Shown piece by piece: positions 36,476-44,536 of a stretch of 64,000 nt of DNA; position 1 is the first letter of the stretch, and each line of letters opens with the position of its first letter. The position numbers were made by a program, and so were the translations under genes. A model generated the notes under the pieces. That model had not been told where the DNA came from and made no database searches. It saw only the letters and a list, made by a program, of their open reading frames with translations. This DNA comes from CAYNST01 sp964434105 (lineage in GTDB: Bacteria > Pseudomonadota > Gammaproteobacteria > Pseudomonadales > Cellvibrionaceae): the NCBI GenBank assembly GCA_964434105.1, contig CAYSTJ010000002.1, positions 81,677-145,676 of the forward strand, in the 5' to 3' direction.

Positions 36476-37123
36476 TGGAGACATTATCCTTTGTAAGGCA
36501 AACCACTGGCTAGTCGTCAACTTAAGCAGGGGCTTGAACCGAACGGTTTACTTACGGCTGTATATATAGTCGACTGGAGGCGAGATCGTCGCACATTCCT
36601 GATTGTTGGGTATAGATAAGGTTGTCACGTTAAACATATGAGCGTCGAATTCCGATTGAATCGCGCGCCAAAAAATCAGATTTGTGAACTGGCGTCATCA
36701 ATTCGATAGATCCAGGCAGGTTTCCGTTACGGTTTTCGATGATGCGAGTGAATCACGTTGCTCGGTGAGTTGCAGGATTGCCTTTTATGCCGCCGACCGA
36801 TGTCACATTAACTGCCTGTAGAAATCTGGCCGCGTCTTGCTACATACGCGCAGGTTTTGTTCCCTCATCAGTGCTGGATGAAAGTTGATCACTTGCGATT
36901 CAGGCGGACTTCGCCTTAGCGGTTGATCTTGGTGGCGAGCCTGTTTAGAATCGCGGCCGCCGTAAAATGGCATTGAATCGGTCGTCGGAACCGGCATGTC
37001 GTACGTCATGCCGGACAGGATCAATCAGCTTCGGGTGTAGGCTTTGGTGGCTGTGTTCCGGTGTTGAATGAATGGGACAACGGCCTTTGGCCGGTGAGTA
37101 TTTAATTGAATGGAGAGTTAGAA
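36476..37123. other. Intergenic region before the first outer-membrane protein gene
   Basis: About 650 bases carry the divergent upstream regions of the beta-helix lipoprotein gene and the outer-membrane protein gene. The only frames present are short and unrelated to known proteins. GGAG at 37112-37115 serves as the ribosome site of the next gene. Confidence 0.4.
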
Positions 37124-37810
37124 GTGTTTAAAAAAACAGCAGCAATCTTGGCATTAAGTGCAATCTCGACATCTGCCTCGGCAGGTTGGGTGGCGGGCGC
37201 GGGTTATAGCAGCCTGTCTCTTGACGGTAATGCAACGCTGGGCGCGCTGGTTGCCAGCGCGGGTTACCGGTTTGCCATCAATGACGCGATTTCGGTGGTC
37301 CCCGAGGCACGCGTAGGCTTCGGTATCAAAGACGACTCCGGAGTGGAACTCGACAATATATACGGTATCGGCGTGCGCGGTGAGTATGCGATGGAGTCCG
37401 GTGTGTATCTTTTCGTGGCGCCAACACTGACCAAATCAAAAATCAGCTTTAAATTCGACGGATCCGATGTGTATGACGAATTTAATTTTGGGAACGAGGA
37501 CAGCGGTGACGGTCTGGACTGGTTTGATATGGATGACTGGGATGATCCTGATGGCACTTACTATCAGAGCTTTCAGGACTGGCTAGCCGCTCAAGGCGGA
37601 AATGGAAGTTTTGTTGGCGCAGGTACTTTGCCGAGTGCTGGTTCACAGGGCTTCGCAATGAGTGGGTCGGGCAGCGCAACGTCGGACTGGGAATTCGGTT
37701 TCGGCATTGGTGGCGGATTCCGGATCAACGATTTCGTGGCAGCAGAACTGTCCTACGAAATGATCGACGAAGCCGATTTGCTTACCTTGCAGGCACGATT
37801 CAGCTTCTAG
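37124..37810 (+). CDS. Outer-membrane beta-barrel protein with acidic loop
   Basis: A 228-residue protein starting at GTG (37124), with GGAG eleven bases upstream. Signal peptide VFKKTAAILALSAISTSASA, cleaved before GWVAG. Alternating amphipathic strands (GWVAGAGYSSLSLDG, LVASAGYRFAINDAISVVPE, YGIGVRGEYAM) and the final residues LQARFSF with a terminal phenylalanine mark an eight-strand-type outer-membrane barrel. An unusual 70-residue insert (about 110-180) is rich in Asp, Glu, Phe and Trp (SGDGLDWFDMDDWDDPDG) and would form a large surface loop or a calcium-binding extension. Function is unknown. A strong hairpin follows the stop. Confidence 0.75.
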   Translation: MFKKTAAILALSAISTSASAGWVAGAGYSSLSLDGNATLGALVASAGYRFAINDAISVVPEARVGFGIKDDSGVELDNIYGIGVRGEYAMESGVYLFVAPTLTKSKISFKFDGSDVYDEFNFGNEDSGDGLDWFDMDDWDDPDGTYYQSFQDWLAAQGGNGSFVGAGTLPSAGSQGFAMSGSGSATSDWEFGFGIGGGFRINDFVAAELSYEMIDEADLLTLQARFSF

Positions 37811-37819
37811 GATAATATT

Positions 37820-37849
37820 GCTCGCCGACCGCGGCCGCGGCCGGCGAGC
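37820..37849 (+). terminator. Probable terminator hairpin of the outer-membrane protein gene
   Basis: GCTCGCCG (37820-37827) pairs with CGGCGAGC (37842-37849), with a further CGCGG/CCGCG stem inside. A short T-stretch (37859-37862) comes a few bases later. It is nine bases after the stop codon. Confidence 0.65.
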
Positions 37850-38003
37850 CGATATCGATTTTGCACGGTTATGCCTCGCAGTTTGCAGATCTTTTTCCTT
37901 CCCCGATACCGCCAGGTGCCTAAGCCATCAGCTCACGGTTGTCTCACCGACGGCTGCCTGCCACAATAAACCGGCCCACCGTTACATCCCTCCGGGAGCC
38001 CGC

Positions 38004-38223
38004 ATGTACATTCCCGCCTTCAATGAAGAACAGCATTTGCCGACGCTCTTTTCCCTGATAGCCCGACACCCTCTGGGGATGTGGACGACGCTGGTGAACG
38101 GTGAAATCGAGATCAACCATATTCCGTTCATGCTGAATGAAAAGCAGAGGTCCCTTTGGGACGCTGGTCGGGCATGTGGCCCGGGCCAACCCGGTCTGGC
38201 GCCAGTGTGACAAATTTTGGTGA
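38004..38223 (+). pseudogene. Broken paiB-like gene (FMN-binding negative regulator fragment)
   Basis: After GGGAGCCCGC, the ATG at 38004 opens a frame reading MYIPAFNEEQHLPTLFSLIA and then HPLGMWTTLV and INHIPFMLNE. This is the N-terminal signature of PaiB/FMN-binding regulators, which repress protease and sporulation genes in Bacillus and are widespread in proteobacteria. After about residue 50 the homology continues only in another frame (GTLVGHVARANPVWRQCDKF) and meets a TGA at 38221. At least one frameshift and a premature stop therefore truncate the usual protein of about 210 residues. The remainder of the gene is not recognisable downstream. This is a decaying or deleted copy. Confidence 0.7.
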
Positions 38224-38410
38224 CGACAATATTGGTTGCCCAAAGGAAAGTGATAATCGCGATCGATAGTTTTCCAGATTGACACGGTAAACGCGTCTCG
38301 AGAATGAGCGGTGCAGTGTATTTCGTTATGCTGGACGCGTTGGTAAGTGTGTTCGGCATTAACAGGCTGGTGGTAACCATTAATACACCGTTTATGGCGT
38401 TGGCCCCGTA

Positions 38411-38478
38411 TATACCGGTGGTGATTGGCATTTCGACGGGCGTTATTGGATACCTGAATGCCAATCACCACAGGTATA
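38411..38478. repeat. 22-bp palindrome with 24-base loop
   Basis: The arms 38411-38432 and 38457-38478 are inverted copies that match at 21 of 22 positions (core GGTGATTGGCATT / AATGCCAATCACC). The predicted hairpin is much stronger than random. It lies in the gene-poor stretch after the paiB fragment, in neither a typical terminator context nor a coding gene. It could be a remnant of a palindromic mobile element or the scar of an inverted duplication. The remaining bases of 38224-38793 hold nothing else I can name. Confidence 0.75.
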
Positions 38479-38793
38479 TTATGTATCGCGGCCACGGGCC
38501 GGTGGGTGGGGACGCTTATCAGCGCGTTAAGCGCCAGCCGGTTGCGGGCGCCGGCGATATATTCTGCCCTTGTCGCCACTCGCAGTGCCATACCTGAATT
38601 GGCCGGATTTGTGTCAATGCGCATCCAGCTATTGCGTTACAATGGCACCCTTCGACTCATGTCGCGAGCTGAAGGGTTCGGATAGCATTGGCAGGACGAC
38701 GGGAGGAATCAAGCGGTGGCGGGGCGGGTGGCAGCCTGATCGGCGACTGACCTGCGCTAAAATACGAACAGTGTCCTGAATGGGAGCATTAAC

Positions 38794-39654
38794 ATGCGCT
38801 TAGAAAATTTCGACGTCAACGAAACCTTTCCGGCGAAAGTTGTCTCGACAACGCGGATTACGGACCAATCCACCGACGAGGTGCGGGAGCTCGTGTTGGA
38901 GATCGGTCACCACGATTTCAAATTCAAGGTCGGTCAAAGTATTGGGGTCATCGTCGATGGTCCCCACGGCGAGTTGGGCTTTCCACAGCATCTGCGATTG
39001 TACAGCATTGCCGATACGCCTCACACCAACGGTAATGCAAAGCCGGAAGTCCGGATCTGTGTCAAGCGCGCTAATTACATTGATGAGTGCAGCGGTGAAC
39101 GCTACGAGGGTGTCGCCTCAAACTTTCTGTGTGATCTTTCCGTGGGCGAGCGCCTCACGGTCTGTGGTCCTTTTGGGTTGCCTTTTTCGCTGCCCGAAGA
39201 CAAGCGCTGCGATCTGATCCTGATTGGCATGGGAACCGGCATCGCGCCGTTCCGGGCCTTCGTCAAGCATATTCACCAGGATGTCAAGGACTGGAAAGGC
39301 AGGGTCTATCAATTTTACGGTGCACGATCGGGCCTGGAAACGCTCTACTTGAACCGCGAGCAGGACGACTTTGCCGAGTATTGTGACGAGGAAACCTTTA
39401 ACGCATTTAAGGCGCTGAGCCCGCGACCACACTGGTCCGATCCCATCGCCATGGACTATGCGCTGGAGTCACGCTCCGACGAAATATTGAAAATGCTGTT
39501 GGAAAAAAATGCCTGCATCTATGTTGCAGGGAGAGAGGAAGTCAGCGTGGCACTTGATCACCTGTTCTCATCACGCGTCGGCCCAGACAAGGCGTGGCAC
39601 CATATCAAGGACGCGTTGGAAGCCGAAGAACGTTGGGTGGAATTGATTTATTAG
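38794..39654 (+). CDS. Ferredoxin--NADP+ reductase, plant type
   Basis: A 286-residue FAD enzyme of the plant-type FNR family that exchanges electrons between NADP(H) and ferredoxin or flavodoxin. FAD-binding motif RLYSIADTP (about 69-77), with a second FAD/phosphate segment GVASNFLCDLSVGERL. The NADP-binding loop is IGMGTGIAPFRAFVKH (about 147-162). The C-terminal pair EERWVELIY ends with the tyrosine that stacks on the flavin in plastid-type enzymes, which distinguishes it from bacterial Fpr. No ferredoxin domain is fused. Neighbours give no pathway clue. It may supply reduced ferredoxin to an oxygenase or biosynthetic enzyme; this is inference. Confidence 0.88.
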   Translation: MRLENFDVNETFPAKVVSTTRITDQSTDEVRELVLEIGHHDFKFKVGQSIGVIVDGPHGELGFPQHLRLYSIADTPHTNGNAKPEVRICVKRANYIDECSGERYEGVASNFLCDLSVGERLTVCGPFGLPFSLPEDKRCDLILIGMGTGIAPFRAFVKHIHQDVKDWKGRVYQFYGARSGLETLYLNREQDDFAEYCDEETFNAFKALSPRPHWSDPIAMDYALESRSDEILKMLLEKNACIYVAGREEVSVALDHLFSSRVGPDKAWHHIKDALEAEERWVELIY

Positions 39655-39799
39655 TCGTTGCTGAGTGTATTGCACACGGCGGACGCGCCAGAAAACACGG
39701 GACATCCGCGACGTGTTACCTTTTATAGCTGATCGATAGGGGCATCGCACACCGGCCAGTTGATGTATCTGCGCATGATTAACGCAATAGAGAATATTA

Positions 39800-40339
39800 A
39801 TGTATACAAGAATTTTAGGCGGTATCCTGGCTTGTTCACTCTCGGTCGCCAGCGTCGCCGCTGCGGAAGAGGTCTACTATGCTGGCGGCAGTATTGCGCT
39901 CGTGGACTACGAGATCGATACCATTGCTGACTCGGGCTCGTTGGGTCTGGCTTACGTGAGGGCGGGCACGGAATTTCTGCCGAACTTTTCCGGCGAGCTT
40001 CGGGCGGGATACGGGATTAACGACGACACTATCGTCGGCCTTGAGGGGAAGTCGCAGATTCGTAGCCTGTTCGGCCTGTATCTGCGGGGCGGCGTGCCGT
40101 TGACGGAAAAGCTCACACCCTACCTGGTGGTCGGCTATGCCCGCACCAAGGTCCGGCCGCTGACCAATATCACCGTGCCCGGCTCGCGTGAGGAGACGGA
40201 TTCGGACGGTTCACTGGGCGTGGGGATCGACTACACGCTATCGTCGGGTTTACGGCTCAACCTGGAATACATGCAATTTCTTGATAAGGACGTGCACACG
40301 CTCTCCGGTTTTTCTGTCGGGCTATTAAAGTATTTTTAG
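39800..40339 (+). CDS. Small outer-membrane beta-barrel protein
   Basis: A 179-residue protein with signal peptide MYTRILGGILACSLSVASVAAA, then eight amphipathic strands (EEVYYAGGSIALVDYEI, GSLGLAYVRAGTEF, GELRAGYGIN, LFGLYLRGGVPLTEKLTPYL, LGVGIDYTLSSGLRLNLEYM) and a C-terminal aromatic residue (LLKYF). This is the OmpW/OmpA-barrel-like pattern of 'outer membrane beta-barrel protein' families; no ligand is evident. The stop codon TAG (40337-40339) lies inside the 8-bp target duplication of the repeat element that begins two bases later, so the element inserted at the very end of the gene without changing the protein. Confidence 0.8.
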   Translation: MYTRILGGILACSLSVASVAAAEEVYYAGGSIALVDYEIDTIADSGSLGLAYVRAGTEFLPNFSGELRAGYGINDDTIVGLEGKSQIRSLFGLYLRGGVPLTEKLTPYLVVGYARTKVRPLTNITVPGSREETDSDGSLGVGIDYTLSSGLRLNLEYMQFLDKDVHTLSGFSVGLLKYF

Positions 40340-40340
40340 G

Positions 40341-40533
40341 GTAACTATTCAGCATACGTCCCGGTTAGCCCGTGGCGGCATTAAGAGGTGGTCACAAACC
40401 TGTCGGGATCAGGCTTGAACGCCTGGCCAGGCGGCCCGGAGGTTGAGCGCAGCATATTTCCCTGAGTCAACTCACATTTTCGCCTGTTCTGAACATACCT
40501 TCTGAACAGGGACGACAGGCGCTGACCAGTTAC
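40341..40533 (+). mobile_element. GTAAC-ended interspersed element with perfect 8-bp target duplication (193 bp)
   Basis: The copy runs from GTAACTATTCAGCAT to GCTGACCAGTTAC and is flanked on both sides by TTTTTAGG (40333-40340 and 40534-40541), an exact 8-bp direct repeat. The ends form a terminal inverted repeat (GTAACT..TCAGC). Inside are the shared hairpin block (CGGGATCAGGCTTGAACGCC) and CTGAACA-type repeats near the right end. No reading frame could encode a transposase. IS66-family transposons have GTAA ends and 8-bp duplications, so a non-autonomous IS66-type derivative is the best guess. Confidence 0.8.
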
Positions 40534-40614
40534 TTTTTAGGTTTTTTTCCCGGTTTCGCCATCCCGCGGGCAGTGGATCCCGCTGGCGGCTTACAGGCAT
40601 TGCCCGCGGGAACT

Positions 40615-41004
40615 TCAGGCGAAAATACCCAGGGGGTGGTGAGCGCGGGCAACCGAGACGATAAAACCGTAAACCAGCATGGCGGCGAGCCACAACCCCA
40701 GCCGTGCACCCGTACTTCGGTCCCGGCGAAAAGCGGCGATGCCTAGTCCGATATACAGCACCAGCATAATGACTTTAACCGTTAGCCAGGACTGTACAAA
40801 GGGATACTGACGCAGCACGGTCAACAGCATCATGGCTGCGATGAGTAGCGCGCTATCGATAATGTAGCTCAGATATTTGACCGGCGGCGAGCGGGGCCAG
40901 TTGGCGCCGAGCAGGAGTGCAAAACCGCGCAGGGCAAACAGGGTGCCGCTCGCGACCACGGCGCTGATATGGATCAACCGGATTTCAGGATAGAACTCAA
41001 GCAT
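40615..41004 (-). CDS. SirB2-like membrane protein
   Basis: A 129-residue protein with four transmembrane helices, starting at the ATG at 41004 (MLEFYPEIRLIHISAVVASG). The pattern RLIHISAVVASGTLFALRGF, then a YIIDSALLIAAMMLL helix and a final GLWLAAMLVYGFIVSVARA helix, matches the SirB family ('invasion gene expression up-regulator' by name, of unknown biochemical role). It follows hemN by 25 bases on the same strand and is likely co-transcribed with it. Family call good; function unknown. Confidence 0.75.
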   Translation of the reverse strand: MLEFYPEIRLIHISAVVASGTLFALRGFALLLGANWPRSPPVKYLSYIIDSALLIAAMMLLTVLRQYPFVQSWLTVKVIMLVLYIGLGIAAFRRDRSTGARLGLWLAAMLVYGFIVSVARAHHPLGIFA

Positions 41005-41029
41005 CGAAATTTTCCAGCGGTCAGTCTGC

Positions 41030-42421
41030 TCAGATAATGCGCGAATAGCGAATCTGCTGGTTCGAGTGGAGATAGGCATCGAAGACCATGCAGACACGCC
41101 GGATCAGCAATCGACCGGCGTTGTTGACGCGCAGGCCGGTCGCATTCCGCTCAATTAACCCGTCCTCCACCATGGGTGTCAGTTGCGTCAGCTCCTCACC
41201 AAAGTAATCGTCGAACACAATGTCAAACTGTGCCTCCACCGTGGCAAAATCCAGTCTGAAATGGCAAATAAGCTGGTTGATGACGTACTGCCGAAGCCGG
41301 TCATCGTCGCTCAGAGTGAAGCCGCGCACGACGGGCAGTGTCCCGGCGTCAACGGTTTGCTGATACTGGTTCAGCGCCTTGGCGTTTTGCACGTAGCTGC
41401 CGCCAAATGCACTGATGGCCGAAACGCCAAAACTCAACAGATCGCACTCGCCGTGGGTTGAATAGCCCTGGAAGTTTCGCTGCAGGCGACCTTCCTGCTG
41501 GGCTTTTACCAGACTGTCTTCCGGTCTGGCGAAATGGTCCATGCCGATGTAGACATAGCCTGCATCCTGCAACTGTTCAATCGCCATGTGCAACAGCTCC
41601 ATCTTCGCCTGCGGCGAGGGAAGGTCGGCTTCGTTAATCAGCTGCTGGCTCTTGAACAAATGCGGCATATGCGCGTAGTTGAACAGTGACAGCCTGTCCG
41701 GAGACAAATCAATGACCTGATTCAGGGTGTTGCCAACGCTGGCGAGGGTTTGCAGTGGCAGTCCATAAATCAGATCCATGCTTATCGATGCGTAGGCCTG
41801 GTCGCGCAGCGCATGGACCAGTGTGCTGACATCTTCAACGCTGTTGTAGCGGTTCACAGCTTTCTGCACGGCGGGATCGAAATCCTGTACGCCCATGCTC
41901 ACGCGATTGAACCCCAGCGACCGCAGATGACCCATGGTCGCCGCCGATACACGACCGGGGTGAATTTCAATGGCATATTCGCCGCTGTCATCATCCAGCA
42001 ACTGGAAGTGGCGCCGTGTCGCGTCCATCAGCCAGCTCATTTCGGCATCGCTGATAAAAGTCGGCGTGCCGCCGCCCCAGTGCAACTGGGTCACCGGGCG
42101 GCTGGTATCAAACAGTGCGGCCTGCATCGCCATTTCCCGGTCGAGCTGTTCCAGATAGGGCTGAGCACGTTGCTTGTTATTCGTCACCACTTTGTTGCAG
42201 CCACAGTAAAAACACAGGGTGTCGCAAAAAGGTAAGTGGAAGTACAGCGAAAGCGGCGCATGACTCTGATTGCTGCGGTCAATGGCGGCGCGCAGATGGC
42301 CTTCGGAAAAAGCATCACTGAATTGCGGTGCCGTCGGGTACGACGTGTAGCGTGGACCGGTCAGGTCGTAACGTTTCAGCAGGTCGGCATTCCAGTGCAG
42401 GGCGTGGGAATACAGGGACAT
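41030..42421 (-). CDS. hemN: Oxygen-independent coproporphyrinogen III oxidase (radical SAM)
   Basis: A 463-residue radical-SAM enzyme that decarboxylates coproporphyrinogen III to protoporphyrinogen IX without oxygen, for heme synthesis under low oxygen. The N-terminal YDLTGPRYTSYPTAPQF is typical of HemN (rather than HemW). The [4Fe-4S] cluster cysteines are C66, C70 and C73 in FCDTLCFYCGC, followed by the SAM motif LHWGGGTPTF. The ATG at 42421 gives the family N-terminus; an ATG 15 bases upstream is also in frame. Only about 40 AT-rich bases separate it from the repeat element at 42462, so the element may contain or displace its promoter. Neighbouring nsrR/nnrS/norB genes fit an oxygen-limited, NO-exposed lifestyle. 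Confidence 0.95.
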   Translation of the reverse strand: MSLYSHALHWNADLLKRYDLTGPRYTSYPTAPQFSDAFSEGHLRAAIDRSNQSHAPLSLYFHLPFCDTLCFYCGCNKVVTNNKQRAQPYLEQLDREMAMQAALFDTSRPVTQLHWGGGTPTFISDAEMSWLMDATRRHFQLLDDDSGEYAIEIHPGRVSAATMGHLRSLGFNRVSMGVQDFDPAVQKAVNRYNSVEDVSTLVHALRDQAYASISMDLIYGLPLQTLASVGNTLNQVIDLSPDRLSLFNYAHMPHLFKSQQLINEADLPSPQAKMELLHMAIEQLQDAGYVYIGMDHFARPEDSLVKAQQEGRLQRNFQGYSTHGECDLLSFGVSAISAFGGSYVQNAKALNQYQQTVDAGTLPVVRGFTLSDDDRLRQYVINQLICHFRLDFATVEAQFDIVFDDYFGEELTQLTPMVEDGLIERNATGLRVNNAGRLLIRRVCMVFDAYLHSNQQIRYSRII

Positions 42422-42461
42422 AATAAATACTCGCATTTAAAGTTTTTAAATTCAAAATTTT

Positions 42462-42681
42462 GTAACTATTCAGCTCACGCCCCGATTTGCCCCTTAACCT
42501 ACAAATAAAGCGGCGTTAAAAATGGTCACAAACCTGTTGGGAACAGGTTTGAACGCCTGCCCAGGCGGCCCGGAAGCGCAGGATGCGCGGCGTATTGACA
42601 CGAGTAAACGCACATTTTTCGCCTTGCCCTGAACAAATCTGGACGCAATCTGAACAGTTTTATCACGCGCTGAATGGTTAC
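42462..42681 (+). repeat. GTAAC-ended interspersed element, fullest copy (220 bp)
   Basis: Left end GTAACTATTCAGCTCACGCC, right end CGCGCTGAATGGTTAC. It contains a perfect hairpin (AACCTGTT 42531-42538, loop GGG, AACAGGTT 42542-42549) and then a second one (CGCCTG-CC-CAGGCG). Three CTGAAC/T repeats lie about 20 bases apart at the right end (near 42628, 42650 and 42670). Flanking 8-mers aaaatttt / aaaattcg match at six of eight positions, a likely decayed target duplication. It lies between hemN and nsrR, about 40 bases upstream of the hemN start. The other bases of 42682-42803 show nothing. Confidence 0.85.
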
Positions 42682-42803
42682 AAAATTCGTAGCTGTGCAC
42701 TTCATTTGACGCTGCGAAGGCAGAGCTGACCCGGTGCAGGTTCCGCGAGGAGCAAGCTGGCTCGACACTTTGATGACCCGCCGATAGGCCAGATTCGCAC
42801 CGT

Positions 42804-43256
42804 TTATCCCGCTCTCACAATCAGGCCCAGCATCTCCCCCAGTTGATTGCGACTGGACTGCGGCAACAAATCGGCCAGGGTATAGTTATCGAGTTCGCGA
42901 AAGAACGCTTCGAGCGCATTCCTCAGTGCAAACTTCAACTGGCAGGCCGGTGTGATCACACATTGGTTGTTGTTGCCAAAGCATTCCACCAATTCCAGAT
43001 CCTCTTCGGTCTCCCGCACCAGCGTGCCGACATTGATGTCCTGGGGGGGGCGGTTCAGGCGGATGCCGCCATGCTTACCCCGCACGGCCAGAAGATAGCC
43101 TTTTGCCGTCAGTTCCTGTACGACCTTCATCAAATGATTGCGCGAAATATCGTAGGATTCTGCAATTTCCCGAATGGTGGACAGCTCGTTCTCCGGCGTG
43201 ACGGCCACATACATCAGCACTCGCAATGAATAGTCGGTGTAGCGGGTAATGCGCAT
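42804..43256 (-). CDS. nsrR: Rrf2-family nitric-oxide-sensing repressor NsrR
   Basis: A 150-residue transcription factor of the Rrf2 family with an N-terminal winged helix (MRITRYTDYSLRVLMYVAVT, about 1-70). Its three cluster cysteines are C92, C99 and C105 in ECFGNNNQCVITPAC, the C-x6-C-x5-C pattern expected for NsrR (a [4Fe-4S] sensor of NO), not IscR. NsrR represses NO-detoxifying genes until NO damages its cluster. Its regulon probably includes the adjacent nnrS/DUF454 unit and the divergent ytfE-norB unit, which carries a matching operator at 45088. Start ATG at 43256. A FNR-like box lies about 80 bases upstream. Confidence 0.92.
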   Translation of the reverse strand: MRITRYTDYSLRVLMYVAVTPENELSTIREIAESYDISRNHLMKVVQELTAKGYLLAVRGKHGGIRLNRPPQDINVGTLVRETEEDLELVECFGNNNQCVITPACQLKFALRNALEAFFRELDNYTLADLLPQSSRNQLGEMLGLIVRAG

Positions 43257-43326
43257 TGTGTTTTTTCCCTGTGTTTTTATCCGGTTGTTTATCGGTGGTT
43301 CGCTTTATAAGGTTCGGTATGCATGA

Positions 43327-43340
43327 TTGACGTTGATTAA
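43327..43340. promoter_or_regulatory. Weak FNR/Crp-like box upstream of nsrR
   Basis: TTGAC-GTTG-ATTAA matches the TTGAT-N4-ATCAA pattern at eight of ten positions. It lies about 70-85 bases upstream of the nsrR start and overlaps the nnrS stop codon. Oxygen control of NO genes by FNR-type regulators is common, but this single imperfect site is weak evidence. Confidence 0.25.
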
Positions 43341-44536
43341 CCGGGCCGGCCGTCGGCGCGTGGGCTGGCCAGCACTGGTATATACAGCGCTATAAAGAGA
43401 CCGAACGCCAGGGCCCAGGTCAATGCGGAGAAGGTAACCGCGAAGCGGTAATCCGCTATCCCTGCGGCTGCCAACAGACGCATAACGGTAGCCGCCGTCA
43501 TGGTGATGTAAATCCAGATGCCAAACCGGCGCAACGTCAGAGGGCGCCCCGTATGGCCGACCGCGACGCGGGTCATCACGCCAAGAATAAGTGTCGCGAA
43601 GCCGCCAAGGCCGAGCATATGCTGCCAGAGCGACGGCGCAATCCCGTCGACGAAAGCACCGGTGCCGCGCAGTAAAAGCCCGAGCACAATCCACAAATAG
43701 CCCAGATGAAGAATCCACAGCAGAGGCTCCTTCAGGGTACGCCAGCCAGCCCAGCCGGCAAGGCGCACTGCGTTCGCGGTGGCGGCGAACAGCGCCAGGC
43801 CGCCGATTACAGTACCCGGCAGTGACAGCAGATCGGCGACCATCAGCAGCACCACGCTCGCCAGCGAGAGTGTTTCGACCAAAGACCATTTGCGGACCCA
43901 GGCGGCATCGCCGCCGTGCATCCGCAACCAGTTACCGGTGAACGCCGGAGTAATCCGCCCTGCAATAATAACAATCAGCACAGTAATCAAGTTGAAACCC
44001 AGCAGCTCGCCTTCTTTTAGCAAACCGGTTTTGCCGTTAGCAAAGCCGATTTGCATCAGCAGATTGCCGACGAACATCAACGCCAGCACAGCCACCAATA
44101 TCAGGTTTCGCCGGTTGCCATGCCCGATCAGCACCCGCGCAATATAAATGGCAAGCGTCGGTAGAAAAGCCAGGTCCACCACGGCCACCAGCCAGCCCGG
44201 CAACCAGCCTGCGAACCACATCACGGCGCGCCCGGCGAGCCACAGCGCCACCAGTCCCAGCAGGCCTGCGCCTTGCAGTGGCCGGGCACCTGTCCAGTTG
44301 GTCATGGCGGTGAGCACAAAACCTGCGATGGCTGCGCTGACAAAGCCGTAAAGCATCTCGTGACTGTGCCATTGCAGGGGGGACCAACCGACGGGCAGGG
44401 GCCAGCCGCCAAAGAGAAAGGCGACCCAGGCCAGCACGACAACAACAGCGTACAGACCACAGGCTATAAAGAAGATGCGAAACGGGTGGGCGAGCACGGC
44501 TGGGGTTGTGGAGCGGCTCACGGGGATGTCACTCAT
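43337..44536 (-). CDS. nnrS: NnrS family membrane protein
   Basis: A 399-residue polytopic protein with about twelve transmembrane helices. The opening AHPFRIFFIACGLYAVVVVLAW and LQWHSHEMLYGFVSAAIAGFVLTAMTNWTG carry the His residues and the 'H-E-M-x-x-G' motif of NnrS, a heme- and copper-containing membrane protein expressed in response to NO in denitrifiers and pathogens. It contributes to NO tolerance, although its precise chemistry is debated. It is the second gene of a leftward pair: the upstream DUF454 gene ends eight bases inside it. nsrR follows 80 bases downstream on the same strand. Confidence 0.92.
   Translation of the reverse strand: MSDIPVSRSTTPAVLAHPFRIFFIACGLYAVVVVLAWVAFLFGGWPLPVGWSPLQWHSHEMLYGFVSAAIAGFVLTAMTNWTGARPLQGAGLLGLVALWLAGRAVMWFAGWLPGWLVAVVDLAFLPTLAIYIARVLIGHGNRRNLILVAVLALMFVGNLLMQIGFANGKTGLLKEGELLGFNLITVLIVIIAGRITPAFTGNWLRMHGGDAAWVRKWSLVETLSLASVVLLMVADLLSLPGTVIGGLALFAATANAVRLAGWAGWRTLKEPLLWILHLGYLWIVLGLLLRGTGAFVDGIAPSLWQHMLGLGGFATLILGVMTRVAVGHTGRPLTLRRFGIWIYITMTAATVMRLLAAAGIADYRFAVTFSALTWALAFGLFIALYIPVLASPRADGRPG

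Noticed and set aside
37818..38003. Upstream extension of the paiB-like frame to 37818
   Set aside because: It runs through the terminator hairpin of the preceding gene; the PaiB N-terminus with its ribosome site starts at 38004.
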